64,000 nucleotides of DNA from positions 1-64,000 of the forward strand of contig JAZDHF010000266.1 of NCBI GenBank assembly GCA_043806315.1, given 5' to 3'. The notes under the pieces are model-generated. The model saw nothing but the letters and a program-made list of their open reading frames with translations. It ran no database searches and had not been told where the DNA came from. The first letter of the stretch is position 1. The number at the start of each line of letters is the position of its first letter. The translations under genes were made by a program, and so were the position numbers. Origin of the DNA: SBAX01 sp043806315 (GTDB lineage Bacteria; Planctomycetota; Phycisphaerae; UBA1845). This document shows, in pieces, positions 51,501 to 59,605 of this stretch.

Positions 51501-51786
51501 CGGGGACGCAAGCCACCGGCGCCGTGACTCCCGCCTTGTGACTGATCGGATGCCAAGCATAGGAGGCTACGCCGGTCTGGACGCACTCCCAGAGTTGGGT
51601 AGGCACAGTCGCCGGGTTACCCGTCTGGAGATAGTAGGAGTTGACTTCCCCCGAGGCGTCGCAGGAGGCGGCGGTCGGGGCGGCGGTCCCGTAGGCCGTG
51701 ATGCGTCCGCTCGCCCCGAACACCTGCGCTCGAATCGGAACCGCCGCCAGCGCCAGAAGCGCCGCCAGAACGATGAATCTAGGCAT
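48502..51786 (-). CDS. Tailspike-like right-handed beta-helix protein, 1094 residues
   Basis: ATG 51786 with AAGGGG upstream is preferred to the GTG two codons earlier. A clean signal peptide (MPRFIVLAALLALAAVPIRA, then Gln) is followed by beta repeats. A pectate-lyase-type helix lies at about 310-680 (many I/V-x-N/G-x turns: GIFYNTG, GLFLNG, GIIINN, ITDNNLS). Then come a Gly-rich linker near residue 755 and a C-terminal domain. Virion tailspike with possible glycan-cleaving function; catalytic residues not identified. Confidence 0.6.
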   Translation of the reverse strand: MPRFIVLAALLALAAVPIRAQVFGASGRITAYGTAAPTAASCDASGEVNSYYLQTGNPATVPTQLWECVQTGVASYAWHPISHKAGVTAPVACVPGQVFFDTDAAAGQNWFGCTSLDTWTLLSGGSATAPGGANGNVQFNKVGAFGGDSGLSYVLGTQTATIQNLTVPGTLTATLSGNASGSAASITGNLTGDVVSTGMATTLATSVSRYNFAAQTPGGTLNGGAPNTVTLTPMPLGVNHDDAAHYLYISGGTGTAEAVLITGGAGHAGDPTGTITFIPVYNHSGAFNIASATGGIQEAVQASGEPAVIRIAIPDWEATGPIYFHAPVTISKNITIEGHGPGGWMVQRASDFTTGDMFFISGAGKEVWFRDLSIHGGNNIPTSGAGIFYNTGTTARVSNVQIFNGRYGLFLNGTSFSNIDDFLYMNGDMTYKAISGIQITGMAVNTYINRSLSFGYPLTNANVLQYGIIINNADGVWVTNSGFAGDTGIAVTSVTPDYTVNLQFVGCQVDGARSYVLTIAGTGAFGGIRFNDCHFHSQGLTFPAVGPVVAIAYGPTINAGDIEFTGGWIAGGSINGLWIGQNAGTGYIRINGVSITDNNLSNTAAIGAVQIVDGATRVQVTNCPIYNTTGTGHQKYGIVIAGALTDGMISGNSLYNNDTAPLVVGGALTRVVLSENQGIDDVIGTVASGATIAAPMNPTFEVTGTTTVTKITGGWIGREIALVFTNAAPGGVATGGSGAGRIAKTQTVAQNQMLSLVFDGTYWYPGGGGGSGGGGGLGDPGSNGMVGRVAVNTTVSRTLEAGAGILVVNGDLQAGNPTVSADTATMLSRAQGQAGTDTVAIPASASGTVFTATLLPVLTAYTNGMALKFRPDVNCTGTPATLNIDTLGAKKLFGADGATSMACLAGLDYAISYDAALDTAAGAFKELVSTPLFANAAQTTAGSSAALAVTPDGLAGSTIFGTRTVQLEVFGPIDDVATGDGKIYSVVPPGLNGMNLVGVKAQVITASTSGVPTVQITRCAYAATGNACSGVGDDMLSTRMTIDINENSTTSAAAAAVIDATKDDVATDQIIRVDVDVAGTGTKGLIVTLIFQLP

Positions 51787-51788
51787 GG

Positions 51789-52133
51789 TCACCCCTTCAG
51801 GTGCGCCGCCACCAAAGTAAGGATACGGTTGCCCCCTTGGTTGACCGGCACGCCCGTCGTACCGCTTCGGACCTTGAGATACTTGATCCCCGCGAATTCG
51901 GACACCGGCATGACGATGGCCCGAGATACGGCGGTTGCGACGGAGTACTCCGTACCGCTGGCGTCGTACAGGTTGTTGTAGGTCACGTTGTCGTCGCTGG
52001 ACTGGAAGGTAATAACGGCGGCGGTCCAGGCGGCGGGCATGTCGATCCGCGACAACGTGCCGGAACCCAGATAGACCGCCGCCGACAGACTCTCGCCGTT
52101 CAGAATGGTCGCGCTGATGATGTTATTCTGCAT
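51789..52133 (-). CDS. Small beta-sandwich structural protein, 114 residues
   Basis: The pattern L-S-A-A-V-Y-L-G-S-G-T-L-S-R-I-D-M-P-A-A-W and V-T-F-Q-S-S-D-D-N, then Y-L-K-V-R-S-G-T, resembles short phage proteins encoded beside capsid genes. No signal peptide. Its stop adjoins the tailspike start. Confidence 0.5.
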   Translation of the reverse strand: MQNNIISATILNGESLSAAVYLGSGTLSRIDMPAAWTAAVITFQSSDDNVTYNNLYDASGTEYSVATAVSRAIVMPVSEFAGIKYLKVRSGTTGVPVNQGGNRILTLVAAHLKG

Positions 52134-52150
52134 CGGGCCGTCTCCTGAAA

Positions 52151-52168
52151 CGGGGGCCGAAGCCCCCG
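52151..52168 (-). terminator. 7-bp hairpin with UUCG tetraloop
   Basis: In the leftward transcript CGGGGGC-UUCG-GCCCCCG forms a very stable stem, followed by UUUC. It lies in the 48-base gap between the beta-helix gene and the 114-residue gene. Partial termination or mRNA 3'-end protection for upstream capsid genes is plausible. Confidence 0.5.
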
Positions 52169-52181
52169 CTCGTTGGATTGC

Positions 52182-53198
52182 TTACGCGCCGGTTACCGGC
52201 AACATCAATCCGGAACCAGTCGTTGCTACCGGGACACGCCCGCTGGTGTAGACGATGCCCGAAATGCCGGCCGCAGTCTCCCAGTTGAGCGCTCCCACGT
52301 AGGAGCAATTGTCCAGGATGATGTACGGCGAATGCCCCCCGGCGGTCACAGCCAGAGCCTCCAACATGGTGGCTCCGCCGGCGGCGTTGGTCCCGACGTT
52401 GAGGAACAGGCAGTTCCGGAACAGAAGCATCCGGTCGTGACCGGCAGATCCACGTCGCAGGAAGTGGTGGGTATTCGCCCCGGCCCACGTCAAGATGAGA
52501 CAGTCCTCAAAGACGTTGCGGGTGGCCAATATCGGACCCGTCAGGGAACCGCCCATGATGATCTCGGCGTTGTCCGCCGTCCCGCGCGTGATCGTGTCCA
52601 GTCCGATGGTGCAACCTTTGAACAGGTTTTCCGAACCCGACAGATACAGACTATAGGCGTCTGCGATGTCGTTGTTGTCGTGTCCGATCCCGGCGATATG
52701 GCAGTTCACGAAGACGTTTCGGTCTCCGGTGACCTTCAAACATCCGGTTGGAAGCGTTCCCGCCACTCCGGCGTAGAACCCGATGTTCTCGAACCGGCAT
52801 CCGTCCGCGCTGACGGTGAACAGGTTGCTCGCCGTATCGTAGGTCGAAGCGAATGCGATCCTGGACCGATGAGATATCCTCGGCCCGGCGTTCACGCCGA
52901 TCAGGTGGACGTGATCCTTGGCCCAATCGAGGGTGGCCGATAGATAGTCGGTACACCAGTACGTTCCGGCGACGTTTCCGCTGGCGTTTCCTTCGGCGTA
53001 CAAATAAACCACGTCGTTCTGGTTGGCTGTCGCCAACTGCTGCGCTTTGAGCGCCGTCTTGAGCGAGTGAGTTATGGAGCGACCCTTGTTCCCGTCCAAC
53101 CCCGTTCGGGGCTTGACGTTAAAGACCTTCCCCTGTGTGTGCATGAACGGGCCGATGAACAGGTTGGCCTGGCAAATGTCGAGGTTACTGAGTCCCAT
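52182..53198 (-). CDS. Beta-helix virion protein next to coat, 338 residues
   Basis: Residues 100-300 have regularly spaced N/D/G turns typical of a right-handed beta-helix (CRFENIGFYAG, RNVFVNCHIAG, ENLFKGCTIG, RNVFEDCLIL, MLLFRNCLFLN), each with a conserved Cys. No signal peptide and no catalytic motif. It follows the coat gene, so it may decorate the head. Confidence 0.6.
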   Translation of the reverse strand: MGLSNLDICQANLFIGPFMHTQGKVFNVKPRTGLDGNKGRSITHSLKTALKAQQLATANQNDVVYLYAEGNASGNVAGTYWCTDYLSATLDWAKDHVHLIGVNAGPRISHRSRIAFASTYDTASNLFTVSADGCRFENIGFYAGVAGTLPTGCLKVTGDRNVFVNCHIAGIGHDNNDIADAYSLYLSGSENLFKGCTIGLDTITRGTADNAEIIMGGSLTGPILATRNVFEDCLILTWAGANTHHFLRRGSAGHDRMLLFRNCLFLNVGTNAAGGATMLEALAVTAGGHSPYIILDNCSYVGALNWETAAGISGIVYTSGRVPVATTGSGLMLPVTGA

Positions 53199-53225
53199 TT
53201 CGATTTCTCCCTATCCCTTGGTTGT

Positions 53226-53245
53226 GGGGCCGGTTGCCCGGCCCC
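53226..53245 (-). promoter_or_regulatory. 8-bp hairpin with GNRA loop after the coat gene
   Basis: GGGGCCGG-GCAA-CCGGCCCC on the transcript forms a stable stem with a GNRA loop, 15 bases after the coat stop. No U-tract, so it is more likely to protect or process the coat mRNA than to end it. Confidence 0.5.
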
Positions 53246-53259
53246 GTAGGCGGATACGG

Positions 53260-54189
53260 TTAGGCGCCGGGCGTTCCGACCAGTCCGAGGTAATCGGACC
53301 AGCCGAACGACTCGGCGTACCACATTGCCGTCTTGGCACTCCGTGTGTCGAAGTCCACGTCGTGCAGGGTATCCGGTTCCTCGCGCTGGTAGTGCCGGAG
53401 TTCGCTGTCCTCCGGCGCGCACACGACGAACCAGGCGTCCGCGTCGGTCAGATAATCCCAGCACCAGAAGTCGGTGAAGGCCGGGAAACCGTCGCGGTAC
53501 TGAAGCGCGTTCACGGCTCGGTTAGCCGTGTCGCTACGGTCGCGGGACTTCAGAACTTCGCCCGCGGTGAATTCCAGGTCGGAGGGGACGACCAGAGCGC
53601 GCGGCGGGATTCTCACCCGCTTGCCGGTCTGGTCCTTCATCTGTCGCATCAAGGTCAGGATCAGGCGCAGGCTGTCGTCGTCGAAGTCGGCGGCGGTGGC
53701 CAGGATGTTGCTCTGAGTCCCGCCCGTGTAGACCTGCGGGTGAGTCAGCGAAAACAGCGCCACGCCGTCCGGACCCGCCGTCGCGCCAGCCGTAAACCCG
53801 TTGTTGAACGTTGCCGCGTGCGCGAGTTCGCGGGTCTCCTTGGCGCTCTTGCCGAGTTCGGTCGCCATCCGCTTGATGATGCCGAACTTGTCGTCCCGGA
53901 TCAGTTGGTGTGAGGTCTTGAAACCCTTCGCGTAATCCAGGTGCGTATAGGTCTTGTCGAACAACTGCACCGGCTGGTCGTAACTGACCGCCGCGCCTTC
54001 GTTCAACGTGGTGAACAGTCCCATCCCGCTGATTCCGGTGGTCTGTTCGTTCGACCGGCTAGATGTCATCTGCCGGAAAATGCGCTTCCACTGGTCGGGG
54101 TATTGGCCGAACTTGCCCATGATTACCTCGTCCAGCATGGGAAGCATCGTGGTGAGTTGCGTGTCGGTGTACTGAGCTCTTGTCATCAT
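53260..54189 (-). CDS. Major capsid protein (HK97 fold, Mu gpT-like)
   Basis: The 309-residue protein resembles Mu-like major head subunits. It has an N-terminal helix after MMTRAQYTDTQL, Y-D-Q-P-V-Q-L-F-D-K-T-Y-T-H-L-D-Y-A-K-G-F-like strands and L-A-H-A-A-T-F-N-N-G-F. R-A-L-V-V-P-S-D-L-E and the C-terminal domain ending Y-A-E-S-F-G-W-S-D-Y follow. It lies after scaffold and decoration genes, in the usual order. Highest-expressed protein expected. Confidence 0.8.
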   Translation of the reverse strand: MMTRAQYTDTQLTTMLPMLDEVIMGKFGQYPDQWKRIFRQMTSSRSNEQTTGISGMGLFTTLNEGAAVSYDQPVQLFDKTYTHLDYAKGFKTSHQLIRDDKFGIIKRMATELGKSAKETRELAHAATFNNGFTAGATAGPDGVALFSLTHPQVYTGGTQSNILATAADFDDDSLRLILTLMRQMKDQTGKRVRIPPRALVVPSDLEFTAGEVLKSRDRSDTANRAVNALQYRDGFPAFTDFWCWDYLTDADAWFVVCAPEDSELRHYQREEPDTLHDVDFDTRSAKTAMWYAESFGWSDYLGLVGTPGA

Positions 54190-54204
54190 GGTGATCCGTC
54201 TCCT

Positions 54205-54726
54205 TTACACACCGACCGTCGCACCGTGCATCCGGTGGCTGTTGAACAGAACCTCGACGCGGCACCAACCGCCGTAGGCGTTGTCGGGCACGTTGAGTTT
54301 CTGAAGCAGGTGAACGTCGAACGTGGCGGTTTCGGCGGCGCCCGTCTCGTTGATCTCGTGACCCGAGATCTGAGTGATAGCCGATCCGGCTCCGGCTACG
54401 AGGTCGGCGTTCAACCCCATGTCCGCTTCCGCGAAACCGTCCGTCGCGTTGTTGTCCTGGGCCTCGAAGACCACGTAGGGGTCCTCGATGCACAGGTGAG
54501 TGGTGGCGGTGAGCGTCGCTCCGTAGTTCAGCGCGACGCCGCTGATAAGCAACGTGTGCGCGCTCAAACTCGAATCGATAGTCCCGTCGTTCAGGCGATT
54601 GTAAGCGTCCCCGATGAAGATCGCCGGTTCGCTCCCTACCGCCTTACTGCGTTCCGCAAGGATGATGGCTCCGCCTTGGTAGTGACGGAGGGGCCTCAAC
54701 CCATGCGGATTGTCCGCATTGGCCAT
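54205..54726 (-). CDS. Capsid decoration/head-associated protein, 173 residues
   Basis: Begins M-A-N-A-D-N-P-H-G-L-R-P, a start shared by many head-associated proteins coded before the coat gene, then beta strands (AIFIGDAYNRL, GATLTATTHL, VEVLFNSHRM). Probably trimerises on the capsid surface. Confidence 0.65.
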   Translation of the reverse strand: MANADNPHGLRPLRHYQGGAIILAERSKAVGSEPAIFIGDAYNRLNDGTIDSSLSAHTLLISGVALNYGATLTATTHLCIEDPYVVFEAQDNNATDGFAEADMGLNADLVAGAGSAITQISGHEINETGAAETATFDVHLLQKLNVPDNAYGGWCRVEVLFNSHRMHGATVGV

Positions 54727-54744
54727 TTGATTCTCCTTTGTGTG

Positions 54745-55488
54745 TTACTCGACTGCGTTACCTCGTCGGATGTGAACACCTTCCGCGGCGACCGGCTGGC
54801 CGCCGCTGCGGAGAATCTCGCCGGGCCTGATAGCCAAGCCACCTTCGCGAACGAACCGCTCCTGGTTCACCTGCATTCTTTCGCCAATCTCTTTTTGCTG
54901 AGCGTCGGACTCGGCCTTGTTGCGCGCGCGCCGCTTCGCCGCCATCTCCTCGGGCATCTCGCCCAGGAATAGGTTGCGTCCGACCTTTACTAACTCGCCG
55001 CGCTTATTCTTGACCGGATTCCACCCACGCAGACCGGCCTGGTTGCATCGCTTCTCGCCGAGAAACCGCTGAGCCATGCCCGGTTTCGCAAATGCGCTCG
55101 CGGTGTCCTTGAGGATGTCCGGATTCTCGAAGTTCTGAAATTCCCGATCCTCGGTAGGGGGACTGTAAGTTCTCGTTTCCCACTTCTTACCAGTCTCGCT
55201 CTCGAATGCCGCGATGCCTTCGTCCGTGTTGCGGAATGCGATCAGCGCCACCTGCTCCGGCGTGAAGTGCAGGTCGGCGATCAACTTCCCGCCCATGTGA
55301 CACTGCGCGATGTCGATTTCGCGTTCCATGGAACCTTCCGGGGCGACGAACACTTTCGACTCACCCACGCCCGCAAAGACCCCGGATTCCCTTCGCGCTT
55401 CGCTGCGCGCCTGACGCACCGCCTTCTCCCGCTTGTGGCGTTCCCGCGTCTCCGCCGCTTTCTGCCGCGCTTCAAGTGTCCAAGCCAT
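54745..55488 (-). CDS. Hypothetical head-assembly protein, 247 residues
   Basis: A strongly charged coiled N-terminus (QKAAETRERHKREKAVRQAR) is followed by a compact region and a basic C-terminus. It lies between scaffold and decoration genes. TAATG joins it to the scaffold. Function unknown; a head-assembly aid is likely from position. Confidence 0.5.
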   Translation of the reverse strand: MAWTLEARQKAAETRERHKREKAVRQARSEARRESGVFAGVGESKVFVAPEGSMEREIDIAQCHMGGKLIADLHFTPEQVALIAFRNTDEGIAAFESETGKKWETRTYSPPTEDREFQNFENPDILKDTASAFAKPGMAQRFLGEKRCNQAGLRGWNPVKNKRGELVKVGRNLFLGEMPEEMAAKRRARNKAESDAQQKEIGERMQVNQERFVREGGLAIRPGEILRSGGQPVAAEGVHIRRGNAVE

Positions 55489-56387
55489 TACTGGAACCTC
55501 CCTTGCGTGTCGCGTCCGGGTCGGTAGACCATGCGGGGACCCCGCGCCATTCGCTTGAGAAGAGCCTCCTCGGAAATGTCCGGGCCGCCGCCCGCCTGAT
55601 TGAACTTCCGCATCATGTCCTTGGCTTCGTCGTCAAGGGCGATGGGTTTGTCGTCCGAGAACTCGCCGCCGCCATAGCGTCCCGTATCGCCCGCTTGCGC
55701 CGCGATACGAGTGCGGCGCTCGGCTTCGGTCTCTTTCGGTTTCCTGGCTTCCGCGATCTCGAAGGCGGCCTTCAGCCGCGCCGTTGCGGTCTTGACCGCG
55801 ATCTTGATGGCGGCGGGGCTTTTGGCAAGGGACTTGTCGAGCGAGATCATTTCCTGATAGTCCTTCTGGGTCTCCCTGAAGAGTTCGCTCGACTCGTTCT
55901 CCAAATCCGGGTATTTGGCAATCAGTTGAGCGTGACTCGTGGCACTTCCGATCTTGGCGTCAACCCTGGCTTGAATAGTCTCTTCGATGTCCTTCGCCGG
56001 CAGGTATCCGCGTTTCGCCATGTACTCGTCGATGGCCTTGGACCCGACCGTGGCGAGTTTGTTCACGAACTTATCGGGATCTTCGTCCTCGTCTGGTTCG
56101 GCCGGGGCCGCCTTCGTTCGTTTGGCCGGCGGCTCGTCCTCATCGCCCCTGGGCGCAGTGACGCCTTGGGCTTTGTTGTACCAGTGCAGGGCGCTTTGGT
56201 TCAGTTCCTCGATCTGCCTGTTCTTTTCCGCGAGTTCGGTCTCGTAATCGCGGGCGGGTTTGCCGTCGGGCTTCGCGTCGGCCTTGACAGCGGGTTTCTT
56301 GTCGGGTTCGCCGCCCGGCGGTTTGCCGGAGTCGGGAACGGGTGGAGATGCGGCGTCTGGACCGCCGACAATCTCGGGATCGGGCAT
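55488..56387 (-). CDS. Scaffolding protein, 299 residues
   Basis: A Pro/Lys/Asp-rich N-terminus (about 1-45), a long coiled coil (about 48-75) and a charged helical C-terminus are typical of phage internal scaffolds that direct capsid assembly and leave afterwards. It lies between portal and coat. No protease domain is seen. Confidence 0.7.
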   Translation of the reverse strand: MPDPEIVGGPDAASPPVPDSGKPPGGEPDKKPAVKADAKPDGKPARDYETELAEKNRQIEELNQSALHWYNKAQGVTAPRGDEDEPPAKRTKAAPAEPDEDEDPDKFVNKLATVGSKAIDEYMAKRGYLPAKDIEETIQARVDAKIGSATSHAQLIAKYPDLENESSELFRETQKDYQEMISLDKSLAKSPAAIKIAVKTATARLKAAFEIAEARKPKETEAERRTRIAAQAGDTGRYGGGEFSDDKPIALDDEAKDMMRKFNQAGGGPDISEEALLKRMARGPRMVYRPGRDTQGRFQ

Positions 56388-56485
56388 AGGTTCACCTTTC
56401 GTATTGATTTGGACTGCCAGCGGGAATATCGGCAGGGGAAATGTGAAAGCCTATCGCGGGAAAGGACTAAGGGGCGTTACGGGGA

Positions 56486-56827
56486 CTACTTCAATCCGCG
56501 AATGTGGCCGTACTGAGTGCTGCCGTACAAATCCCTCCGTTTGGGTTCGTACTTCGCGGAACAGGGGAGACACAACACTTGCAGAATGGCATCCTTGTAG
56601 TGGAGTTTCATACGGACTTCGGGATTGACTTGCTTCAGGTGGGCAAACGTAACGCCGCACTCCTGACAACCGCGCGGCGGGTTCAGGCAAAGTACCTTCA
56701 ATGCTTTGTTGTGGCGCTCATGACATGCCCAACACAGGTAACCCGAGCGAACGTCGCCTATTAGTTCGCGCGGATCTATGTAGTGCGAACACAATTTACA
56801 CCGCTTGCCGAAGATGATGACGGGCAT
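56486..56827 (-). CDS. Double zinc-ribbon protein, 113 residues
   Basis: CKLC/CWAC and CQEC/CLPC make two zinc sites with His nearby. No HNH signature. Coded in the gap between portal-side micro-genes and scaffold. Function is unknown, perhaps RNA or DNA binding. Confidence 0.55.
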   Translation of the reverse strand: MPVIIFGKRCKLCSHYIDPRELIGDVRSGYLCWACHERHNKALKVLCLNPPRGCQECGVTFAHLKQVNPEVRMKLHYKDAILQVLCLPCSAKYEPKRRDLYGSTQYGHIRGLK

Positions 56828-56833
56828 GGTCAG

Positions 56834-56908
56834 TTACTTCTTCTTACAGGGCCTCGGCGGACGCTTCGGCGGAACTATTGCCTTCGGATATGCGGCCCGA
56901 GTCATCAT
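56834..56908 (-). CDS. Micro-protein of 24 residues, basic and Pro-rich
   Basis: ATG 56908 overlaps the previous TGA (ATGA). The peptide is Pro/Arg/Lys-rich and ends CKKK. Very short; supported by the overlap only. Confidence 0.35.
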   Translation of the reverse strand: MMTRAAYPKAIVPPKRPPRPCKKK

Positions 56909-57039
56909 TTCTTCTTCGCTCCTCCCTTCCCCGCCGGAGGTTTCGCCATCGGCGGTTTCGGTACGCCACCGGACTTCGCCCATGGCGGAATCCATGCGGG
57001 TTTCGTCGGTCTCGGAGCCGACTTCGGCGCTGGTTTCAT
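56905..57039 (-). CDS. Micro-protein of 44 residues, Pro/Lys-rich
   Basis: ATG 57039 overlaps the upstream stop (ATGA), with GAGGAGAG upstream. The peptide is low-complexity Pro/Lys/Ala and ends GGAKKK. A disordered basic peptide; role unknown. Confidence 0.45.
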   Translation of the reverse strand: MKPAPKSAPRPTKPAWIPPWAKSGGVPKPPMAKPPAGKGGAKKK

Positions 57040-57206
57040 TTTCGTTTCTCTCCTCGTTTGATTACCGCGTTCGCCCGCCGAATCGCGGACCCTTCACTCG
57101 CTCCCTTGGCGAGTAGACGATCAGCGATGTGCGCCCACTGGCGCTGTTCCTCCGGCGTGTCGGCTTTCTTGGTATGCGACTTTGCCTGCGACGGTTTCCA
57201 GGGCAT
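57036..57206 (-). CDS. DUF7218-like small phage protein, 56 residues
   Basis: The pattern M-P-W-K-P-S ... H-T-K-K-A ... Q-W-A-H-I-A-D-R-L-L ... G-x-S-E-G-x-A-I-R-R-A-N-A-V matches a widespread small phage family. ATG 57206 overlaps the previous stop by one base (TAATG). Function of the family is not established. Confidence 0.65.
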   Translation of the reverse strand: MPWKPSQAKSHTKKADTPEEQRQWAHIADRLLAKGASEGSAIRRANAVIKRGEKRK

Positions 57207-57460
57207 TACTTACCCCCCTCTTTCAACTGCTCGGCGATCTCTTCTATAAGGATACGCGGGGCCTGCAAAGCCAACCTCAGCCCATCGCGTTTCCCTCTAG
57301 CTTCCCGCACCACGTCCCAGTTCGGGGCCTTGTGCTCCTCGTCGGCGGCGCGAAGTTCCAGCGACTCCAGTTTGCGGACGATCAGCGCCCATCCCGCACT
57401 GGCGAGGACCTGTTCGAGGTGCTGGAGTTCGATGGCGGTGGTGCGGATCGGCAGGTTCAT
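57206..57460 (-). CDS. Hypothetical helical protein, 84 residues
   Basis: Leu/Glu/Ala-rich, probably an all-helical bundle. Its ATG overlaps the portal stop (ATGA). No domain is recognised. Confidence 0.5.
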   Translation of the reverse strand: MNLPIRTTAIELQHLEQVLASAGWALIVRKLESLELRAADEEHKAPNWDVVREARGKRDGLRLALQAPRILIEEIAEQLKEGGK

Positions 57461-59601
57461 TGCGTCTCCGGCAACCCGAGCGGCTGGTTAGCGCCCTCAA
57501 GCCCCGCCTCGAACTCATCGGGGGGCAGACCTCCAGGGATGGGCGGTGGGCTTGCCGAACCCGGCGTCGGAGGAATTGCGCCGGGCCGACCTGGAGGAAC
57601 CGCTCCCATCCCCGGAGTGGCAGGCGAACCCGGAGCCTGCTGGCTCGCCTGAACCTGCTGGGCCATCTTCTCGGCCAAAGCCGACATCATAACCTTCGCC
57701 ATCTTCTGTTTCTGGTGCTCTTTGATGTGCGCCGCCATCATTTGTTGCGCCTGCCGGTCGGTGCTGCTGTCGGCCCGTTGGACGTGGTCGATGACGTGCA
57801 ACTCGTCGTTGTCCTCGGGGTGCGCGTGAATCTCTTCACCCTGAAGCATTAGGGTCCACTCTTCCTTGGGGTTCTTCATCAGACCCATGTCCGGCGGTTC
57901 GGGAACCACGTCGGCGAAATTGTCGTCACCCAGGGCTGCATGGATCTTCTTGGCTAACGTCCACAACGCCTTGGGACTCTGGACGATCAGCGGGTTGGTC
58001 AGATCCAACTGATACATCGCGAGGGCGTTCTGTTTCTTCGCCTCGCGCGACCAGACGCTCGACGCGAACCGGATGTCGAAGTCGTATCGCCCCGCCCGTT
58101 CCCCCTTGGCGATCTTGGCCCCTCCGCCTTGCAAACTGTGGCCGGGCAAGTCGTCCTCGGCTACACGGAAGAACAATTCCTCCGGAGCGTAGAGGCAGTC
58201 GAGTTCCCAGATGTCGCGCAGGATCGTCCGCATGTCCTCGCGCAGGAACCGCACGTCCAGACCGCTCAACCGGATGTTCCCCTGCTCGATCATGGCGATC
58301 TGGCCGGTTGCCGTGCGCGGCTCGTTGGGGCGGTCGCTCGAACGACCCATCCCGAACGATGACAGGCCGGCGGTTTTCTCGCCTATCGCCTCGATCGCTT
58401 GGCTCTTGATGGTGAATGCCACCGGGTCGAACGAACCTTTGACCTCGCGCACGGCAGACGGGTCCGTGGTCGGGTATGCCATCCGCGGCGCCAGTTTTTG
58501 AACCTTCGGGTCCCAACCCTCTCCGGGTTTGTAGAAGACCGACGGCGACGAAGCGAACTCTCCCGCCTCCGTCATGATGTTGTGATTGGCGCTCTCCTCA
58601 TCCTCCAGATGGCCGATCTGTTCCCCCGTCCCCGAAGGCCAGTAGGAACCGTCGTAGACTAGAGACGTTTCCGCAAACGGCCGCTTGTTCTGCATCCCAG
58701 GCCGGATCTCTTCGAGGTCCTGGACGCCGATGATCCCATCGCGTCCCTCCAAGGTAACGTCGGGTAGCATTCGCACGACCAAGTGCCGGGGCGGAACGGC
58801 CTTGTCCTTTTTCGCTTCAGACCGCCAGTACCCGTACCACTCCCAGACCTGCAAGGTGTTCCGGGGGGACAGACCGCCCTCGTATAGAACTCCTTCGGCC
58901 TCGTCCTTGTCGGCCTGGACCGGCTCGGTGGAAGCGTCGCGGTGGATTCCCTCCTCCGCCGCCCCGATAATTTTGACCCAGTCCTTGCGGATGCCCTGGT
59001 AAAGCGTCCCCTCTCTCGACAGGAGTTCGTCCGGGGTGGCGCGGTATTTCCGCACGACGAACGAGAACTTCTGGATCGAATCCACGTTCTCGGCGGGAAC
59101 CACGATGTCGTCGGGCCAGAGCGGGAAGAAGCCGGGCCGGTCCTCGTACACGTCTCCCGTGCATGGGTCGATCTCCTGCCACCACGGCGTGTAGGCGATG
59201 GACTTGCCGAACAATCGGCGCCGGAATGTGAACACCGCCAGCGGCCTGGTCGCGTTCATGCTGTCCAGAACGCGCCAAGTCATGTAGCGTCCGATCTTCT
59301 CCACGTTACGCTGGTCCGCCGGGCCGGTGGGTTTCGCGATGATCTCGGCATCGTCGCCCATCAGCGCGTCGAAGTCGCGCGCCCAAAGCTGGAAGACGTA
59401 CCACTGGACCATGGGCACGCGGAAGTTCGACCGCCCCTTCTCGTCCGCCGATTGCGGATCGTAGCGGCAACGCCACCGTTGCCATAGATCGCGCATCTTC
59501 TCCAGGCGTTCTTGATGCTGCGGCAGCGCCCCGGTGAAGTCCTCGCGGATGCGGTAGGCCAGCCGCTTCAGTTCGGCCTCGGGCAGTTTCAGTTGCGCCA
59601 T
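57457..59601 (-). CDS. Portal protein, 714 residues
   Basis: Between terminase and scaffold, and of portal size. N-terminal helix region (Y-R-I-R-E-D-F) and R-S-N-F-R-V-P-M-V-Q-W-Y-V are followed by a large alpha/beta clip-stem body. The Pro/Gln/Gly-rich C-terminus (QQVQASQQAPGSPATPG) is disordered. Twelve copies would form the DNA channel at the head vertex. No other candidate exists in the window. Confidence 0.75.
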   Translation of the reverse strand: MAQLKLPEAELKRLAYRIREDFTGALPQHQERLEKMRDLWQRWRCRYDPQSADEKGRSNFRVPMVQWYVFQLWARDFDALMGDDAEIIAKPTGPADQRNVEKIGRYMTWRVLDSMNATRPLAVFTFRRRLFGKSIAYTPWWQEIDPCTGDVYEDRPGFFPLWPDDIVVPAENVDSIQKFSFVVRKYRATPDELLSREGTLYQGIRKDWVKIIGAAEEGIHRDASTEPVQADKDEAEGVLYEGGLSPRNTLQVWEWYGYWRSEAKKDKAVPPRHLVVRMLPDVTLEGRDGIIGVQDLEEIRPGMQNKRPFAETSLVYDGSYWPSGTGEQIGHLEDEESANHNIMTEAGEFASSPSVFYKPGEGWDPKVQKLAPRMAYPTTDPSAVREVKGSFDPVAFTIKSQAIEAIGEKTAGLSSFGMGRSSDRPNEPRTATGQIAMIEQGNIRLSGLDVRFLREDMRTILRDIWELDCLYAPEELFFRVAEDDLPGHSLQGGGAKIAKGERAGRYDFDIRFASSVWSREAKKQNALAMYQLDLTNPLIVQSPKALWTLAKKIHAALGDDNFADVVPEPPDMGLMKNPKEEWTLMLQGEEIHAHPEDNDELHVIDHVQRADSSTDRQAQQMMAAHIKEHQKQKMAKVMMSALAEKMAQQVQASQQAPGSPATPGMGAVPPGRPGAIPPTPGSASPPPIPGGLPPDEFEAGLEGANQPLGLPETQ

Positions 59602-59605
59602 GTTC

